Shown one piece after another: positions 47,225-55,779 of a stretch of DNA of 64,000 nt. The translations under genes and the position numbers were made by a program. The notes under the pieces are model-generated. The model had not been told where the DNA came from. It worked only from the letters and a program-made list of their open reading frames with translations, and did no database searches. Numbering within the stretch: the first letter of the stretch is position 1; each line of letters opens with the position of its first letter. The stretch comes from Actinomycetes bacterium (lineage in GTDB: Bacteria > Actinomycetota > Acidimicrobiia > Acidimicrobiales > Palsa-688). The stretch lies in the NCBI GenBank assembly GCA_021808665.1, contig JAKBBA010000010.1:1-64000 (forward strand), given 5' to 3'.

Positions 47225-48895
47225 CTAGCCGACAGTAGGGTTGCAGGCGTAGTCCGGATCAGCAGCAGTCGGTGGGCCGGTGTAGCCGTTACCTGCAAGC
47301 CCGTACTGGACCACGACGATGTTGCCACCCGCAAAGGGTGCGTAGTCAGGGCCTGCGTTCCCGTCGCAGATGCTCTGGGCGCTGTAGGTTCCACCGGTGA
47401 CGTTTCCCCCGCCGGGCGACCACAGCAAGATACCCGGGAACGTCACCAAGTTGTCGGTTATAGAGGTCCACTGGGAGTACGTGGAGTAGAGTCCCGGCTC
47501 TACGTCCATTGCCCGAAGGCCGGCTACCGCACCGGAGATCACCTGGGAGTTGCTTTGGGTGCTCTGGGTGCTCCAACCCACCCCGGTTTCGACGTCGAGC
47601 CACCACAGGCTCGGGTTGGTTCCCACCGACCTGGCGTAGCTGACCCAGTGCTCGGCCCAGTAGAAGCCGAAGTTGTAGCCCTCGCAGACGGTGTCGCCGG
47701 TCGCGCAGTTCCCTGCCGGACCCGTGAGCGACTCTGGCGGAGCCGGAACGGTAGTGGTAGGCAACGGCAGGGGGTCCATAAAGATGTAGGCGGACATGTT
47801 CGGACCGGCCCACAGTGCTTCCTGCTGGTAGCACTGGTCCGGGCTGCTATTCGCTATGTATCCAGTGATTTCGACCATCGACAGGTCGGTAGCAGCGGGA
47901 AGGGTCCCGTCCGCGAGGGCGGCGCACTGGAAGTTCGAGACGTCGAAGCCGGTCGCTCCGGGGGGGAACGGCAGGCCGTTGTCGGTTCCAACCATGGCGA
48001 CGATCGGGGCTGCGCCTGCGGGCTTGTTGGCCGCACCGAGGAAGGGTATCGAGCCGAAGGTGAACACTCCGCCGTCTTGGGCCGCCAACCAGTAGCCGTT
48101 CCCCTGTTGGGAGGCGACCATCCCCACGACCGGGGCGTCGAGGGTCATGGCGCCGGTGGAACCGTAGAAGGGAGCGTTGAATGAGAAGATGCCCCCGTCG
48201 CTCGCTACCAGCCAGTACCCGCCGGTCGCCGGGTCGGCAGCCATACCGACCACCGGCTTGTTCAGCTGTATGTCACCGGTCGAGCCGTAGAACCCGGCGT
48301 TACCGAAACTGAAGATACCCCCGTCGGCCGCTACCAGCCAGTACCCGCCGCCACCAGGTGTGGCTGCCATGCCCACGACAGGCTGGTTGAGCTTGACGCC
48401 TCCCATAGAACCGTAGAAAGGCGCGTTGAATGAGAATACTCCACCGTCAGCGGCGACCAGCCAGTAGCCCCCGGTGGCGGGATCTTCGGCCATGCCCACT
48501 ATCGGCTGGTTGAGCTTGACGCCTCCCATCGAACCGTAATACTGGGCGTCACCGAAGCTGAACACCCCGCCGTCGGAGCCGACCAGCCAGTAACCGAGAC
48601 CGGTCTGGGTGGCTGCACCGCCGACTATCGGAGCGTTCAGCGCCACGCTGCCCAAGCCGCCGAAGTTCGTGGTGCTGCGCTGGTATACCGAGCCGTCGGA
48701 GCCGACCAGCCAGTAGCCGGGGCCGGACGACGCTGTCGATGTCGCCGTTGGCGCGCTGGCGCTGGCCGCCCGGGCGACCGCCGGTTGCGCCAGCAGCGAA
48801 GCCAACACGACGACGCTCGACACGATCCCGTATAGAGCCGCCCGAAATCCGATTTTGCTGCGAAGCTTATTGATCTTACGACTCCAACTTGTCAC
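47225..48895 (-). CDS. exported GH25-like hydrolase with six surface repeats
   Basis: A 556-residue secreted protein. An N-terminal hydrophobic signal region covers about residues 16-44. Six repeats of about 41 residues (GYWLV...FSF...FYGS) occupy residues 59-305. The C-terminal half resembles a lysozyme-like TIM barrel (GH25 or DUF1906 type): FDVSNFQCAAL opens it, LWWLDVETGVGW carries acidic residues at the expected strand end, and VEPGLYSTYSQW follows. It probably acts on peptidoglycan or wall glycan. It lies 11 bases beyond tRNA-Leu on the opposite strand and shares its repeats with the SpoIID-like protein. Confidence 0.8.
   Translation of the reverse strand: MTSWSRKINKLRSKIGFRAALYGIVSSVVVLASLLAQPAVARAASASAPTATSTASSGPGYWLVGSDGSVYQRSTTNFGGLGSVALNAPIVGGAATQTGLGYWLVGSDGGVFSFGDAQYYGSMGGVKLNQPIVGMAEDPATGGYWLVAADGGVFSFNAPFYGSMGGVKLNQPVVGMAATPGGGGYWLVAADGGIFSFGNAGFYGSTGDIQLNKPVVGMAADPATGGYWLVASDGGIFSFNAPFYGSTGAMTLDAPVVGMVASQQGNGYWLAAQDGGVFTFGSIPFLGAANKPAGAAPIVAMVGTDNGLPFPPGATGFDVSNFQCAALADGTLPAATDLSMVEITGYIANSSPDQCYQQEALWAGPNMSAYIFMDPLPLPTTTVPAPPESLTGPAGNCATGDTVCEGYNFGFYWAEHWVSYARSVGTNPSLWWLDVETGVGWSTQSTQSNSQVISGAVAGLRAMDVEPGLYSTYSQWTSITDNLVTFPGILLWSPGGGNVTGGTYSAQSICDGNAGPDYAPFAGGNIVVVQYGLAGNGYTGPPTAADPDYACNPTVG
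47981..48721 (-). repeat. six coding repeats (about 123 bases each) of the GYWLV type
   Basis: Residues 59-305 of the GH25-like protein form six units. Copies two to five are nearly identical in places (for example YGSMGGVKLNQP occurs twice), suggesting recent duplication. Copies three and five have FSFNAPFYGS where others have FSFG.A.FYGS. Confidence 0.9.
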
Positions 48896-48932
48896 GCGTC
48901 CAGATCACGGGTGCCCGCGCCAAGGACCGCCT

Positions 48933-50738
48933 TTAGGCTAGTGGATCGACTGCTCCGCTTTCTGCCCTCTTGGCGTTAGCCATCTCCCGTCTGGGCTCGG
49001 GGTCTCCACCGGAGTGGTGTTGCGCCCTGACGAGACGCCTGAACGTGCGGATCGGCCAGGGCTTAGATCCGTCCGGCCCGGGCTTGTCTACCTGGAGCGA
49101 CAGGTACGTGATCCCTCCGAGCGGTATGGGCGCCCAGAAGTTGAACAAGCGATAGACGAGGACTCCTAAGGTCGCGACCCCTCTTTGGGTGCCGAAACCC
49201 ACCAGAAGGGTGGTGAGGGTCGCTTCGATGACCCCTAGACCGCCCGGAGTTACCGGGACGACCGCCAAGACGTTGGCTAGGCCGTACGCGACGAGCAGGC
49301 CGTCAGGGTTCACCCAGTGCCCGAAGGCCCCTACGAACACGAAGAGCGATCCTGCGTCGAGGAGCCAGTTGAGCGACGCCCACACGAGCGCCCGGCCCAT
49401 GACGTCGCGGTGCTCCCCAAAGACAGCCAGCCGCGTGGCCAGGTTCCCGAACGCCTTGCGTAATGCGGTGGCGTTGATGAAAGGAGCTTTGAGAGCGAGC
49501 CGCTCGATCAGTTCCCCGATTCTCTGCTCGCCTTTCGTCAGGGCGTACACCAAAGCAGCGGACAGCCCTAACAGCACTACCCCGACCCCGGCGGCGAGCA
49601 GGTAAAGCGCCGAGAAGCCCCAGACTGGTATGGACACGATCAGCGCCAGCCACAAGATCACGTTGAGGACCACGGCCGAGCCGATACCTTGAGCTCCGAG
49701 CACGAAACCCGCGTCGCCGGATTGCACCCCCGACTGTGTCAGAAGCCGGTAGCCGAGGGCCGTCCCGGCAGCGGAACCACCAGGGGTGCAGTGACTGACC
49801 GAGAGGGTGGTCACCTCGATACGCACGATCGTCGAGAACTTGATACGGCTGGCGGGGGGCAGGATCGAGGCGGTTAGGCGCCCGTAGGCGAGGATCGCGG
49901 CCGCCTCCAGACCGACACCTGCCAACAGCAGCAGCGGGTTGACCTCGGAGATAAGGTGAATCACCTTGCGAGGTCCGGCGAGTTGTGGCACGACTAGGTA
50001 CTCGATTAGAAGTGCGACGATCAGCAGCCGCCCGACCTGCCACACCGGCCTCGGCAATATGTGGCTGATACCCCGCCTTTTGCGCTTCAACGTCGGTGTC
50101 ACCTCCACGCCGGGCGATGGCCCGGCCGTGCCGGCGGAGCCGGCTGTGAAGACCGCTTGTTCGCTCATTCGGGCTTGCAGCGCTCTCAGAGCCCTACCCC
50201 GGTGGGACAGGGCGTTCTTCTCTGCGCTGCCCATCTCTGCGAAAGTCCGCCCGTCGCCGTCGTCGGGCACGAAAACGCAGTCGTAGCCGAACCCCTGCGA
50301 GCCTCTGATCTCGGTGGCTATAGATCCCGATGCCACGCCTTCGGCGACGATCTCACGCCCGTCGGGCCATAAGGCCACTACCACGGTCCGGAAGCGCGCG
50401 GCGCGTCGTGGGCTCGAGCCCATCTCCAACAAGAGCTTGGCGACGTTGTCCGCGTATGTGGCGTGGTCACCGGCGTAGCGCGCCGAGCGGACACCGGGTC
50501 GCCCTGAAAGGACGTCGACTTCCAGGCCGGTGTCGTCAGCGATTGCGGGCAGCCCGGTGGCCTCCACCAGGGATCTAGCCTTTAGTCGAGCGTTGTCTTC
50601 GAGGGTAGTTCCGGTCTCGTCGACCTCGCCTACCTCAGCAGGCCGGGCGAGCAGCTCCACCTGGGCTCCCAGGACGGCTTCGATCTCCGCCGCTTTGTCC
50701 TTGTTCGCGGTCGCCAGGACGAAGGCCGGTCTGGTCAC
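48933..50738 (-). CDS. RdgB/HAM1 NTP pyrophosphatase fused to an LPG-synthase-like flippase domain
   Basis: A 601-residue two-part protein in one open frame. Residues 1-192 are a complete non-canonical purine NTP pyrophosphatase: [11 protein letters not shown], the substrate loop [38 protein letters not shown] and [10 protein letters not shown] linker (193-225) with Pro/Thr leads to a membrane domain (about 228-560) with eight or so hydrophobic segments plus [14 protein letters not shown] and [13 protein letters not shown], as in LPG_synthase_TM/UPF0104 proteins. These two functions are normally separate. The GTG start at 50738 overlaps the rph stop by four bases. Confidence 0.85.
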   Translation of the reverse strand: MTRPAFVLATANKDKAAEIEAVLGAQVELLARPAEVGEVDETGTTLEDNARLKARSLVEATGLPAIADDTGLEVDVLSGRPGVRSARYAGDHATYADNVAKLLLEMGSSPRRAARFRTVVVALWPDGREIVAEGVASGSIATEIRGSQGFGYDCVFVPDDGDGRTFAEMGSAEKNALSHRGRALRALQARMSEQAVFTAGSAGTAGPSPGVEVTPTLKRKRRGISHILPRPVWQVGRLLIVALLIEYLVVPQLAGPRKVIHLISEVNPLLLLAGVGLEAAAILAYGRLTASILPPASRIKFSTIVRIEVTTLSVSHCTPGGSAAGTALGYRLLTQSGVQSGDAGFVLGAQGIGSAVVLNVILWLALIVSIPVWGFSALYLLAAGVGVVLLGLSAALVYALTKGEQRIGELIERLALKAPFINATALRKAFGNLATRLAVFGEHRDVMGRALVWASLNWLLDAGSLFVFVGAFGHWVNPDGLLVAYGLANVLAVVPVTPGGLGVIEATLTTLLVGFGTQRGVATLGVLVYRLFNFWAPIPLGGITYLSLQVDKPGPDGSKPWPIRTFRRLVRAQHHSGGDPEPRREMANAKRAESGAVDPLA

Positions 50739-51487
50739 ACCGTTCGTTCTGGGGGTGGGTCCGCTAGCAGGGCCGACTGAGCGTCGAGGAGGGAGGAGAT
50801 CCCCGACTGGGCGAGCGACAGTAGCTCGTCGAGCTCGGCACGACTGTAGGGAGCACCTTCTGCCGTGCCCTGCACCTCGACGAAGCGTCCGGATGAGGTC
50901 ATCACGACGTTCATGTCCACCTCCGCCCGACTGTCCTCGCTATAGGCCAGGTCGAGCATCGCCTCTCCGCCTACCCTGCCGACGGACACGGCTGCGCAAG
51001 CTTCCCGCAAAGGATGCCTCTCCAACTTCTTCGCAGACACGAGGCGGCTACACGCGTCGTGGAGCGCGAGGTAGGCGCCGCAAATGCTAGCGGTCCGGGT
51101 GCCCCCGTCGGCTTGGAGAACGTCGCAGTCCAGGGTGATCTGCGTCTCGGGGAGCGCTTCCAGGTCGGTGACGGCCCGAAGCGAGCGGCCTATCAAGCGC
51201 TGGATCTCCTGCGTGCGCCCGGACTGTTTGCCCCTGGCCGCCTCCCGGTCGACACGCTCCGGGGAGGAACCCGGAAGCATCGAGTATTCGGCGGTGACCC
51301 AGCCTCTTGCGGTGTTCCTCATCCACCGGGGTACGTCTTGGGCCACCGAGGCGGTGCACAGCACGGCGGTGCGGCCCATCCTCACCAACACTGAGCCAGC
51401 AGCGAAGGCGGTGAAGTCTCTTACGAACTCGACGGGCCGCAACTCGTCGCAGGTACGGCCGTCGAGCCTTAGGGTGTCGTCTATCAC
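50735..51487 (-). CDS. rph: ribonuclease PH
   Basis: A 250-residue phosphorolytic exoribonuclease that trims tRNA 3' ends. RNase PH blocks are plain: [60 protein letters not shown] and the C-terminal [22 protein letters not shown]. It starts at a GTG. It is followed by the rdgB fusion with a four-base overlap; the rph-rdgB order is widely conserved. Confidence 0.95.
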   Translation of the reverse strand: MIDDTLRLDGRTCDELRPVEFVRDFTAFAAGSVLVRMGRTAVLCTASVAQDVPRWMRNTARGWVTAEYSMLPGSSPERVDREAARGKQSGRTQEIQRLIGRSLRAVTDLEALPETQITLDCDVLQADGGTRTASICGAYLALHDACSRLVSAKKLERHPLREACAAVSVGRVGGEAMLDLAYSEDSRAEVDMNVVMTSSGRFVEVQGTAEGAPYSRAELDELLSLAQSGISSLLDAQSALLADPPPERTV

Positions 51488-51624
51488 AAGCGCGTTCCTC
51501 TTACGAACCGCCAGGGCGGCGGACTATCTCAAGACCTAACGCTACAGCAGCGCCTGTAAGCGGTGGCGACACGTCTGGGATATACCTGCCCTAGGGGACC
51601 CGCCGAAGCGCCTAGGCAAGGGGA

Positions 51625-52572
51625 TCAGAAGTAGATGACCCTCTTGGCTCGCTCGGTAACGGTGTCGATGTCGTCGGTCCAAGCGCCGGTGGAAAGGTAC
51701 TTCCACCCGCCGTCGCAGACGATCGTGACGATCACTCCTTCGTCGATCTCGGCGGCGCACTTGACCGCTGCCGCCATGATCGCACCGGACGAGATGCCGG
51801 CGAAGATCCCCACATCAGCGAGACGCCTGGTCCACTCGATGCTCTCCCGGGGACCTACCACCTTGCTCCTGTCGAGCAGGTCGTAGCCGTCGTTGTCCAA
51901 GAACACCGGCGGTATGAATCCTTCGTCCAAGTTCTTCAGGCCGTCGACCATCTCGCCAGCTGGAGGTTGCACCGCCCACACCTGTACGGCTGGGTTGCGC
52001 TCCTTCAAGAAACGGGCAACTCCCATGAGCGTCCCGGCCGTGCCGAGCCCCGCGATGAAGTGGGTTACCTCTGGGCAGTCACGCCAGATCTCCGGGCCTG
52101 TTCCCTCGTAGTGGGCCTTAGGGTTCGCCGGGTTGGCGTACTGGTAGGGGAACCACCAGTCCGGGTGCTCGGCTGCCAACGCTTGAGCTCGGCGCATAGC
52201 ACCGTTCGATCCCTCCGAGCCCGGCGAGTCGATGATCTCCGCTCCCCAGGTCTCTAAGAGTTGGCGGCGCTCGATGGACACGTTCTCGGGCAGCACGATC
52301 TTGATCGGATAGCCCTTGACCCGGGCGATCATCGCTAGTGCTATTCCTGTGTTCCCCGACGACGACTCGAGGATCTGCTGGCCGGGCGTGAGCGACCCGT
52401 CCTTCTCGGCGTCTTGGATCATGGACAGAGCCGCCCGATCCTTGACCGAGCCGCCCGGGTTCCACCCTTCGAGCTTGGCGACTATCGCAACCCTCGGGTT
52501 AGGGCTCAAAGAACTTACGTCGACCATCGGCGTATTGCCGATGAGGTCCAGCACACTCTCATAACGGGCCAT
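51625..52572 (-). CDS. cysM: cysteine synthase, CysM type (CysO-dependent)
   Basis: A 315-residue fold-type II PLP enzyme. The PLP lysine is in NPGGSVKDRA (about residue 44), and SSSGNTGIALA binds substrate. It should use O-phosphoserine or O-acetylserine with CysO-thiocarboxylate as sulfur donor, since cysO and a JAMM protease precede it on the same strand. The ATG at 52572 overlaps the cysO stop (TGATG) and has GGAGGAG upstream; a GTG one codon earlier is a poorer choice. Confidence 0.93.
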   Translation of the reverse strand: MARYESVLDLIGNTPMVDVSSLSPNPRVAIVAKLEGWNPGGSVKDRAALSMIQDAEKDGSLTPGQQILESSSGNTGIALAMIARVKGYPIKIVLPENVSIERRQLLETWGAEIIDSPGSEGSNGAMRRAQALAAEHPDWWFPYQYANPANPKAHYEGTGPEIWRDCPEVTHFIAGLGTAGTLMGVARFLKERNPAVQVWAVQPPAGEMVDGLKNLDEGFIPPVFLDNDGYDLLDRSKVVGPRESIEWTRRLADVGIFAGISSGAIMAAAVKCAAEIDEGVIVTIVCDGGWKYLSTGAWTDDIDTVTERAKRVIYF

Positions 52573-52853
52573 CACAAGGCTCCTCCCGCGACGGCCGGCA
52601 TCAAGGTCAGGGTGTCGCCGTCGGCAACTTTGGCCTCCAGTTTGCCCAGATAACGGATGTCGTCGTCGTTGAGGAAGACGTTGAGGTGCCGGTGCAGTTC
52701 CCCGGCGTCGGTCAAAAGCTGGCCTTTCAGGCCGGGGTGACGGCCGATGAGATCGTCGAAGACCTCACCTACTGTGTCACCCTCAGCGGGCAGCGCAGCG
52801 ACTCCACCAGTCGCCGGACGCAGAACGGTTGGCACACGAACTTCCACGGACAT
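52572..52853 (-). CDS. cysO: sulfur carrier protein CysO (ThiS/MoaD family)
   Basis: A 93-residue beta-grasp carrier. VPTVLRPATGG opens it, and LHRHLNVFLNDDDIRYL and DGDTLTLMPAVAGG are family blocks. In the mycobacterial protein the chain ends in the di-glycine that becomes the thiocarboxylate. Here two further residues (AL) follow, so processing must expose the Gly-Gly end. AGGAGGT lies seven bases before the ATG. It lies between the protease gene and cysM. Confidence 0.92.
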   Translation of the reverse strand: MSVEVRVPTVLRPATGGVAALPAEGDTVGEVFDDLIGRHPGLKGQLLTDAGELHRHLNVFLNDDDIRYLGKLEAKVADGDTLTLMPAVAGGAL

Positions 52854-52870
52854 AAATACGACCTCCTAGC

Positions 52871-53374
52871 TCACCATTTTACAACCACCTTTTCCTCTTC
52901 TATCTTCCCGCCTTCGATTTTCCAGCTCCGCAAGGCCGGGTGGACGTCTCGCAGTGATACCAGCACGTAGTGCCAATACGGGTCGGGGGCCTTTGCGATG
53001 TCGGTCGGGGAAGGCTTGGCCTCTGTGTGGGTGTGGGAGTGGTAGACCCCGAGGATCTGCAAACCTCGCCCCTCAGCCAATCTATCAACCTGAAGTAGAG
53101 CTTTAGGGGCGATCTCGTACACCCTTGATGACTCAGCAACATTGTCGGTAGCCACCACCACTTCGACGTATGCAGTCGACTCCGGTGCTTCCGACTCAAC
53201 TTCCTCTGTGGCGCCAGACGGTCCCAGATCGGTGTTGGCCCCTGCGTTCTCACTTAGACGGATCGGCGAAGACGTCTTTTCAGCACCGACTAGCAGCCCA
53301 CAAACCTCAAGGGGGTAACCGTCGAGGGCCTGGGCGAAGATCTGCTGTAGGTCTTGTTTTCTGATCACGAGCAC
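52871..53374 (-). CDS. mec: JAMM/MPN+ metalloprotease, Mec type (CysO-processing peptidase)
   Basis: A 167-residue JAMM zinc peptidase that releases cysteine from CysO-cysteine and, here, might also trim the CysO tail. The motif is complete: Glu23 in PLEVCGLLVG, His112 and His114 in GVYHSHTHTEAKPSPTD, Ser122 and Asp125. It is about 20 residues longer than the mycobacterial enzyme because of an acidic loop around 45-68. GTG 53374 is chosen so that MLVIRKQDL aligns with the family N-terminus; a longer frame to 53416 would overlap smpB. Confidence 0.9.
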   Translation of the reverse strand: MLVIRKQDLQQIFAQALDGYPLEVCGLLVGAEKTSSPIRLSENAGANTDLGPSGATEEVESEAPESTAYVEVVVATDNVAESSRVYEIAPKALLQVDRLAEGRGLQILGVYHSHTHTEAKPSPTDIAKAPDPYWHYVLVSLRDVHPALRSWKIEGGKIEEEKVVVKW

Positions 53375-53400
53375 GCAGACGACGCTACCGTGGTCTCGAC

Positions 53401-53910
53401 ATGGCAAAGACGGCAAAAAGGGGCCCTGCTGATCCCCAGAATCGGACGGTCGCCCAGAATCGTCGCGCCCGTCACGACTACGAGATCGTCGAGACCCTAG
53501 AAGCCGGCCTCGTCCTCTCCGGCAGCGAGGTCAAGTCGCTGCGCGAAGGCAAAGCCCAGTTGAGAGATAGCTACGCTCGTGTCCAAGACGGGGAAGTGTG
53601 GCTGTACGGGGTGCACATACCCCCGTACCTGTTTGCGAACGGCTTCGGCAGCGTCGATCCCGACAGGCGCCGCAAACTGTTGCTGAACCATCGCGAGATC
53701 GATCACCTGGCGCAGAAGACCAACCAGGATTCGCTGACCCTGGTACCCCTCGCCGTCTACTTCAAGCAGGGCAGAGCGAAAGTGGACCTTGCCCTGGCAC
53801 GGGGACGAAAGCTCTACGACAAGCGCCACGCCATAGCTGCAAGAGACGCAGATATGGAAGCACGCCGGGCTAGCGCCGGCGCCCAGCGCTCCGGCAGGGA
53901 TTTCCGGTAG
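53401..53910 (+). CDS. smpB: SsrA-binding protein SmpB
   Basis: A 169-residue tmRNA partner for trans-translation. Family blocks: RRARHDYEIVETLEAGLVL, GSEVKSLREGKAQLRDSYA, NHREIDHLAQKTNQ and the basic tail KLYDKRHAIAARDADMEARR. It diverges from mec with a short shared upstream region and lies 1.3 kb before ssrA. Confidence 0.96.
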   Translation: MAKTAKRGPADPQNRTVAQNRRARHDYEIVETLEAGLVLSGSEVKSLREGKAQLRDSYARVQDGEVWLYGVHIPPYLFANGFGSVDPDRRRKLLLNHREIDHLAQKTNQDSLTLVPLAVYFKQGRAKVDLALARGRKLYDKRHAIAARDADMEARRASAGAQRSGRDFR

Positions 53911-54001
53911 AACCCTTTTCGCAGCGGAAGACCCGAGAATAACCTGAGAATCCCCCGTCTGCTACCCCGCTACTCCCCCGGGGCGCAATAGCCTGGAAAC
54001 C

Positions 54002-55171
54002 ATGACAGACACGATCCGACTGGGGCGCGTAGCAGGGGTCAAAGTCGGGCTTCACTGGAGTCTGTTGGTAATGGTCGCTTTGGTCGCTGTCGGCCTGGCG
54101 AAGAGTAGGTTCGTGATCGACGCTCCCGGGTACTCGAACCTCGCCTACGAGACCGCCGGCGTGCTGACTGCCCTCGGACTTCTCTTCGGCGTGCTCCTCC
54201 ACGAGTTAGGCCACGCCGTCGTGGCACGCCGAAGGCACCTCAGCGTCGACGGAATCACTTTGAGCTGGATGGGAGGTGTCACGAGAATCGAAGGTGACAG
54301 CCCTTCCCCAGCGACTGAGCTTCTCGTTTCGGGTGTCGGTCCCCTGACCAGCGCCGCCCTGGGTGGCGCTCTGTGGCTGCTGCGTTCCGCACTGCTCTCC
54401 ACTTCGCTCGCCCGCACCGGCGGCGACGCCCTGGCGATCGCAGCCCTCGGATGGCTGGCGTGGATAAATATCGTCCTAGCAATCTTCAACATCCTTCCCG
54501 CAGCTCCCCTCGACGGTGGTCGGGTGCTGCACGCAGTCATCTGGCTCACCGGAAGAGACCGCTGGAAGGCGACGCAGGTAGCAGCGTGGGCGGGCACGAT
54601 CCTTGGCGTTGCGGTAGTCGTAGCTGGTTTCGTGGCCACGGCTCGCTCTCACAGCGTGCTCGACGGCTTCATCGTGGGCTTCGTCGGGTGGTGGCTTCTC
54701 GTGTCAGCGCGCGCTGAGCTTTCAGAAGGTTCCGCCCGCCACGCGCTCGAAGGCGTCCGTATCGCCGACGTGATGCGCCCGGTTGGTGAGGCCCCCGGGT
54801 GGATCACGGTCCGCAACTTCGTCGAAACCTACGGCGCCGCGCGACCCGGCTGGGTGTGGCTGCTTCGGGACTGGAACGGGGGATACGGCGGGGTGCTTCT
54901 CGGCGACCTCATTGCGGGCGTCCCATACCCCCAGTGGGATGTAGCGAGACCGATCGACTTCGCCATGCCGATCGCGTCGGCCGTCGGGTCCGGTCCCGAC
55001 GAGGACGCCCTCAGTGTCGCAGGACGCATGGGCAACGCCAAGGTCGTGCTCGTAGTAGCCGACGGCCACACCCAAGGCGCTGTGTTGGAGAGGGATCTAG
55101 AGTCACTGATGCGTACCGGCGGTCAACCCTTGGCGTTCAGAAGGCCCGTGGCAGGTCAGGCCCGCTCCTAG
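54002..55171 (+). CDS. site-2 protease family (M50) membrane metallopeptidase
   Basis: A 389-residue intramembrane zinc protease. HELGH lies at 67-71 and the second metal block NILPAAPLDGGRVLHA near 160-175, within a six-segment membrane core. The cytoplasmic C-terminal third (about 245-380) has the spacing of two CBS-like halves (RIADVMRP... and ...VLERDLESLM), as in Rv2625c/Rip3-like proteins. The substrate is unknown. It lies 91 bases after smpB and 81 before ssrA. Confidence 0.88.
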   Translation: MTDTIRLGRVAGVKVGLHWSLLVMVALVAVGLAKSRFVIDAPGYSNLAYETAGVLTALGLLFGVLLHELGHAVVARRRHLSVDGITLSWMGGVTRIEGDSPSPATELLVSGVGPLTSAALGGALWLLRSALLSTSLARTGGDALAIAALGWLAWINIVLAIFNILPAAPLDGGRVLHAVIWLTGRDRWKATQVAAWAGTILGVAVVVAGFVATARSHSVLDGFIVGFVGWWLLVSARAELSEGSARHALEGVRIADVMRPVGEAPGWITVRNFVETYGAARPGWVWLLRDWNGGYGGVLLGDLIAGVPYPQWDVARPIDFAMPIASAVGSGPDEDALSVAGRMGNAKVVLVVADGHTQGAVLERDLESLMRTGGQPLAFRRPVAGQARS

Positions 55172-55224
55172 CCGGGTAGCCCGAACCAGCTCCGGCTACT
55201 CTCCCCATACTGGTAGAGATCCTG

Positions 55225-55230
55225 TAAGAT
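55225..55230 (+). promoter_or_regulatory. possible -10 element of ssrA
   Basis: TAAGAT lies 23 bases before the mature tmRNA start, allowing a short 5' leader that would be removed by RNase P. No convincing -35 hexamer was found at the right distance. Confidence 0.25.
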
Positions 55231-55252
55231 CATTGGCGTTGGTACTTGACAT

Positions 55253-55600
55253 GGGGGTGACTGGCTTCGACTTCGGTTGTCGATTCGGGAGAAGCGAGCC
55301 GTGGTTTCAGGAACCACGTTAAAGAGCCTGAAAACAAAAACAAATGCCGAGCCTCAGCTCGCACTGGCTGTCTAAGAAATAGCCCGTCCGTCCGACCCCA
55401 GCCCTGCGGGTCGGGTCCGGGCGTCATCAAGTAGGGCTCACCTGGTGGTAGCGCTGGCGGACCACCGGGGAAATTCAGCTGGCTAAGGCACCTCGCCGCT
55501 GCTGGTGGCGAGCGAGGCGCCCGACATCAAGCCACCAGATGCGCTCGGAGAAGGCCCGTTGAGTCATCGAAGGACGCGGGTTCGATTCCCGCCACCTCCA
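55253..55600 (+). ncRNA. ssrA: transfer-messenger RNA (tmRNA)
   Basis: The tRNA-like ends pair (GGGGGTG with CACCTCC, one G-T pair), with GACTGGCTTCGAC at the 5' end and the T arm GCGGG-TTCGATT-CCCGC at the 3' end. The tag reading frame ends in ...TNAEPQLALAV followed by TAA at 55373-55375. The first tag codon is not certain. CCA is not encoded. The close-by smpB supports the call. Confidence 0.95.
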
Positions 55601-55618
55601 CCTGACGTAACGAAAAGC

Positions 55619-55653
55619 CCACTGGTGTCCGCCTACTGGGTGGGCACCAGTGG
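55619..55653 (-). terminator. strong hairpin between ssrA and the glycosyl hydrolase gene
   Basis: A 15-bp stem (two G-T pairs) closes a five-base loop; its outer nine pairs are perfect. On the minus strand the stem is followed by GGCTTTTCG, so it fits an intrinsic terminator for the minus-strand hydrolase gene. On the plus strand it could also end ssrA, but no T-run follows there. Confidence 0.6.
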
Positions 55654-55779
55654 CGCGTACGGCGCCGATTTACCGCTAGTTGATCGTTCATGACGGCCGT
55701 CGTCCGATTGGCATTGTCAGCGCCACCGGCATGGAGCGGATGGACAGGTACGGTGACATCGGCCGGCTTCTGCGGATGT

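Noticed and set aside
44969..48721. Regularly spaced similar DNA units that could suggest a CRISPR or satellite array
   Set aside because: Unit length is about 125 bases, the units vary and keep a reading frame with a GYWLV protein pattern; they are coding repeats.
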